Both the position numbers and the translations under genes were made by a program. The notes beneath the pieces are model-generated. The model did not search any database and had not been told where the DNA came from. It saw only the letters and a list, made by a program, of their open reading frames with translations. This document shows, one piece after another, positions 62,014 to 64,000 of a stretch of DNA of 64,000 nucleotides; positions within the stretch are counted from its first letter, which is position 1, and every line of letters begins with the position of its first letter. Source of the DNA: Shinella yambaruensis. Lineage in GTDB: Bacteria; Pseudomonadota; Alphaproteobacteria; Rhizobiales; Rhizobiaceae. The stretch spans positions 186,001 through 250,000 of the forward strand of contig NZ_JALJCK010000003.1 of assembly GCF_022899355.1 (NCBI RefSeq), given 5' to 3'.

Positions 62014-63174
62014 ATGAAGCGACTTCTGCATTCCTGCACCGCGCTTACCCTTTCGCTCGCCTTCGCCACCGCCGCCATCGCCCAGGAGCCGCTGAAGGAG
62101 CTCGGGCCCGGCGAGGGCGAAGTCTCCATCGTCGCCTGGGCCGGCTATATCGAGCGCGGCGAGACGGACAAGAACTATGACTGGGTCACCGAATTCGAGA
62201 AGAAGACGAGCTGCAAGGTGACGGTGAAGACCGCCGCCACCTCGGATGAAATGGTGGCGCTGATGAACGAGGGCGGCTTCGACCTCGTCACCGCCTCGGG
62301 CGATGCTTCGCTCCGCCTCGTCGCGGGCAAGCGCGTGCAGCCGATCAACACCGACCTCATCCCGAGCTGGAAGACCGTCGACGAGCGCCTGCAGAACGCG
62401 CCCTGGCACACGGTGAACGGCGTGCACTACGGCACGCCCTATCTCTGGGGGCCGAACGTGCTGATGTACAACACCGAGGCCTTCAAGGACGCGGCGCCGA
62501 CGAGCTGGAAGGTCGTCTTCGAAGAGATGACGCTGCCGGACGGCAAGTCGAACAAGGGCCGCGTGCAGGCCTATGACGGCCCGATCCACATCGCCGACGC
62601 CGCGACCTACCTGATGGCGCACAAGCCGGACCTCGGCATCAAGGACCCCTACGAACTCAACGAGGACCAGTACAAGGCCGCGCTCGACCTGCTTCGCGTC
62701 CAGCGCACGCTGGTCGGCCGCTACTGGCACGACGCGATGATCCAGATCGACGACTTCAAGAACGAGGGCGTCGTCGCCTCCGGCTCCTGGCCGTTCCAGG
62801 TGAACCTGATGCAGGCGGAAAAGCAGCCGATCGCCTCGACCTTCCCGGAAGAGGGCGTGACGGGCTGGTCGGACACGACCATGCTGCATGCCGAAAGCCA
62901 GCATCCGAACTGCGCCTATATGTGGATGGAGCATTCGCTTTCCGCCAAGGTGCAGGGCGATGCCGCCGCCTGGTTCGGCGCGGTTCCCTCGGTCCCGGCG
63001 GCCTGCAAGGGCAATGCGCTCTTGACCGACGAGGGGTGCTCGACCAACGGTTTCGACAATTTCGAGAAGATCCGCTTCTGGCGCACGCCGGTGACCAAGT
63101 GCGAAAGCCAGGGGGAATGCGTGCCGTATCACCGCTGGGTCTCCGACTATATCGGCGTGATCGGCGGGCGTTGA
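62014..63174 (+). CDS. Polyamine-type ABC substrate-binding protein (PotD/PotF-like)
   Basis: A 386-residue periplasmic binding protein with a Sec signal peptide (MKRLLHSCTALTLSLAFATAAIAQ, cleaved near 24). The mature fold has 'VSIVAWAGYIERG', 'FDLVTASGDASLRLVAGKRVQPIN', 'GTPYLWGPNVLMYN' and 'SGSWPFQVNLMQAEKQPIASTFPEEGVTGWSD', features of the spermidine/putrescine binder group. It carries several cysteines in the C-terminal third, unusual for the family. It precedes an ABC ATPase gene in the same direction. Confidence 0.85.
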   Translation: MKRLLHSCTALTLSLAFATAAIAQEPLKELGPGEGEVSIVAWAGYIERGETDKNYDWVTEFEKKTSCKVTVKTAATSDEMVALMNEGGFDLVTASGDASLRLVAGKRVQPINTDLIPSWKTVDERLQNAPWHTVNGVHYGTPYLWGPNVLMYNTEAFKDAAPTSWKVVFEEMTLPDGKSNKGRVQAYDGPIHIADAATYLMAHKPDLGIKDPYELNEDQYKAALDLLRVQRTLVGRYWHDAMIQIDDFKNEGVVASGSWPFQVNLMQAEKQPIASTFPEEGVTGWSDTTMLHAESQHPNCAYMWMEHSLSAKVQGDAAAWFGAVPSVPAACKGNALLTDEGCSTNGFDNFEKIRFWRTPVTKCESQGECVPYHRWVSDYIGVIGGR

Positions 63175-63198
63175 GGTAAAACGGCGCGGCATACTCCC

Positions 63199-63335
63199 CG
63201 ATCTCCCCCCTTGAGGGGGAGATGTCGCCGAAGGCGACAGAGGGGGGTGGCCGCGAAGCGGCAAATGTTACGGAGCGGGCGGGACTACCCCCCTCTGCCC
63301 TGCCGGGCATCTCCCCCACAAGGGGGGAGATCGGA
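63199..63335. repeat. Intergenic palindromic repeat, family A (inverted pair)
   Basis: Inverted units at about 63199-63248 and 63287-63335 between the binding-protein and ATPase genes. The first unit has the variant arm TGTCGCCGAAGGCGACA, the second the usual TGCCCTGCCGGGCA. Confidence 0.85.
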
Positions 63336-63418
63336 TAGACGCGCCGTCCTCCTCCCACGCCACTTTCTGCGATCGGCGCAGTACAGCGCCCATCGCCCAA
63401 GACAAACCGGAGTCCCCC

Positions 63419-64000
63419 ATGACCGCCGTCCTGTTCCAGCAAGTCTCCCGCCATTTCGGCGCCGTGCGTGCCGTCGACAGCGTGGATCTCGCCATCGCCG
63501 AGGGCGAATTCTTCGCGATGCTGGGACCGTCCGGCTCCGGCAAGACGACGTGCCTGCGCCTGATGGCCGGCTTCGAGCAGCCGACGTCGGGCCATATCGA
63601 GATCTTCGGCGAGACGGCGGAGGGCGTGCCGCCCTACCGGCGCAACGTCAACACGGTGTTCCAGGACTACGCCCTCTTCCCGCATCTCTCGATCCTCGAG
63701 AACGTCGCCTACGGGCTGATGGTCAAGGGCGTCGGCAAGGCCGAGCGGCTGAAGGCGGCCGAGGAGGCGCTTGCCATGGTGAAGCTGCCCGGCTACGGCG
63801 CGCGCCGGCCCGGCCAGCTCTCCGGCGGCCAGCGCCAGCGCGTGGCGCTCGCCCGGGCGCTGGTCAACCGGCCCCGCGTGCTGCTGCTGGACGAACCGCT
63901 CGGCGCGCTCGACCTCAAGCTGCGCGAGCAGATGCAGGAGGAACTGAAATCCCTGCAGAAATCGCTCGGCATCACCTTCGTCTTCGTCACCCACGACCAG
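63419..64000 (+). CDS. ABC transporter ATP-binding protein (PotA-like), truncated by window edge
   Basis: The first 194 codons of an ATPase that runs off the right edge. It starts [20 protein letters not shown]; Walker A is GPSGSGKTT, the Q-loop '[23 protein letters not shown]', signature '[15 protein letters not shown]', Walker B '[12 protein letters not shown]', and the sequence ends at the H-loop 'VTHDQ'. It partners the binding protein encoded just upstream. The first ATG (63419) fits the family N-terminus. Confidence 0.9.
   Translation, partial: MTAVLFQQVSRHFGAVRAVDSVDLAIAEGEFFAMLGPSGSGKTTCLRLMAGFEQPTSGHIEIFGETAEGVPPYRRNVNTVFQDYALFPHLSILENVAYGLMVKGVGKAERLKAAEEALAMVKLPGYGARRPGQLSGGQRQRVALARALVNRPRVLLLDEPLGALDLKLREQMQEELKSLQKSLGITFVFVTHDQ

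Overview
This is high-GC DNA with dense, operon-like packing, many ATGA start/stop overlaps and three families of short palindromic intergenic repeats. The gene content fits an alphaproteobacterium of the Rhizobiaceae or a close relative: EttA, a type II lumazine synthase under an FMN riboswitch, a fused carnitine dehydrogenase-thioesterase, and many ABC and TRAP uptake systems. I cannot fix the genus from the window alone. ettA at the left edge suggests chromosomal DNA. I saw no rRNA, tRNA, CRISPR array, insertion sequence or prophage.

Layout. 1-9.5 kb: 5' end of ettA, a secreted RNase T2-fold protein that has lost its catalytic motifs, a lysophospholipase-like hydrolase coupled to an EamA exporter, a CoA-transferase/ThDP-enzyme pair, a small phosphatase-like protein, an aldose-epimerase-like protein and an L,D-transpeptidase. 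9.7-12.2 kb: a soluble globin-coupled chemoreceptor and an orphan ParA-type ATPase. 12.4-20.5 kb (minus strand): Fe-alcohol dehydrogenase, aldehyde dehydrogenase, glutamine-synthetase-like ligase, TRAP transporter and an N-formylglutamate amidohydrolase-like enzyme; this looks like a gamma-glutamylation route for an amine or amino alcohol. An RpiR-type regulator is divergent, followed by a four-gene ABC importer (21.7-25.6 kb). 25.7-26.5 kb: FMN riboswitch and ribH2. 26.7-32.7 kb: LuxR-type regulator divergent from a polyamine-type ABC importer with a short-chain dehydrogenase. 32.8-36.1 kb: cell-wall enzymes and small genes.

The core of the window is a trimethylammonium-betaine catabolic island (36-58 kb). 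On the minus strand five adjacent genes match, one for one, the five-step ergothioneine degradation route: a HAL-family lyase without the MIO tripeptide, a urocanase-like hydratase, a DUF917 desulfurase, a hydantoinase-like amidohydrolase and an M20 carbamoylase. They would convert ergothioneine to glutamate, releasing trimethylamine, sulfide, CO2 and ammonia. A divergent LysR regulator with two N-terminal HTH domains and a perfect T-N11-A palindrome sit at its head. Tail to tail with that regulator is a GlxA-type AraC regulator, and then a plus-strand set: dehydrocarnitine-cleaving BKACE, carnitine dehydrogenase-thioesterase fusion, acyl-CoA dehydrogenase, NDP-forming acyl-CoA synthetase and CaiD-like hydratase. 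Together these could take gamma-butyrobetaine through carnitine to glycine betaine. A dipeptide-type ABC transporter follows and is the probable importer.

58-64 kb: a small minus-strand operon (HSL-type esterase, ACT protein, exported PAAR-like protein), a divergent LysR regulator, an 889-bp stretch without a convincing gene but with a strong hairpin, and the start of a third polyamine-type ABC system that runs off the right edge.
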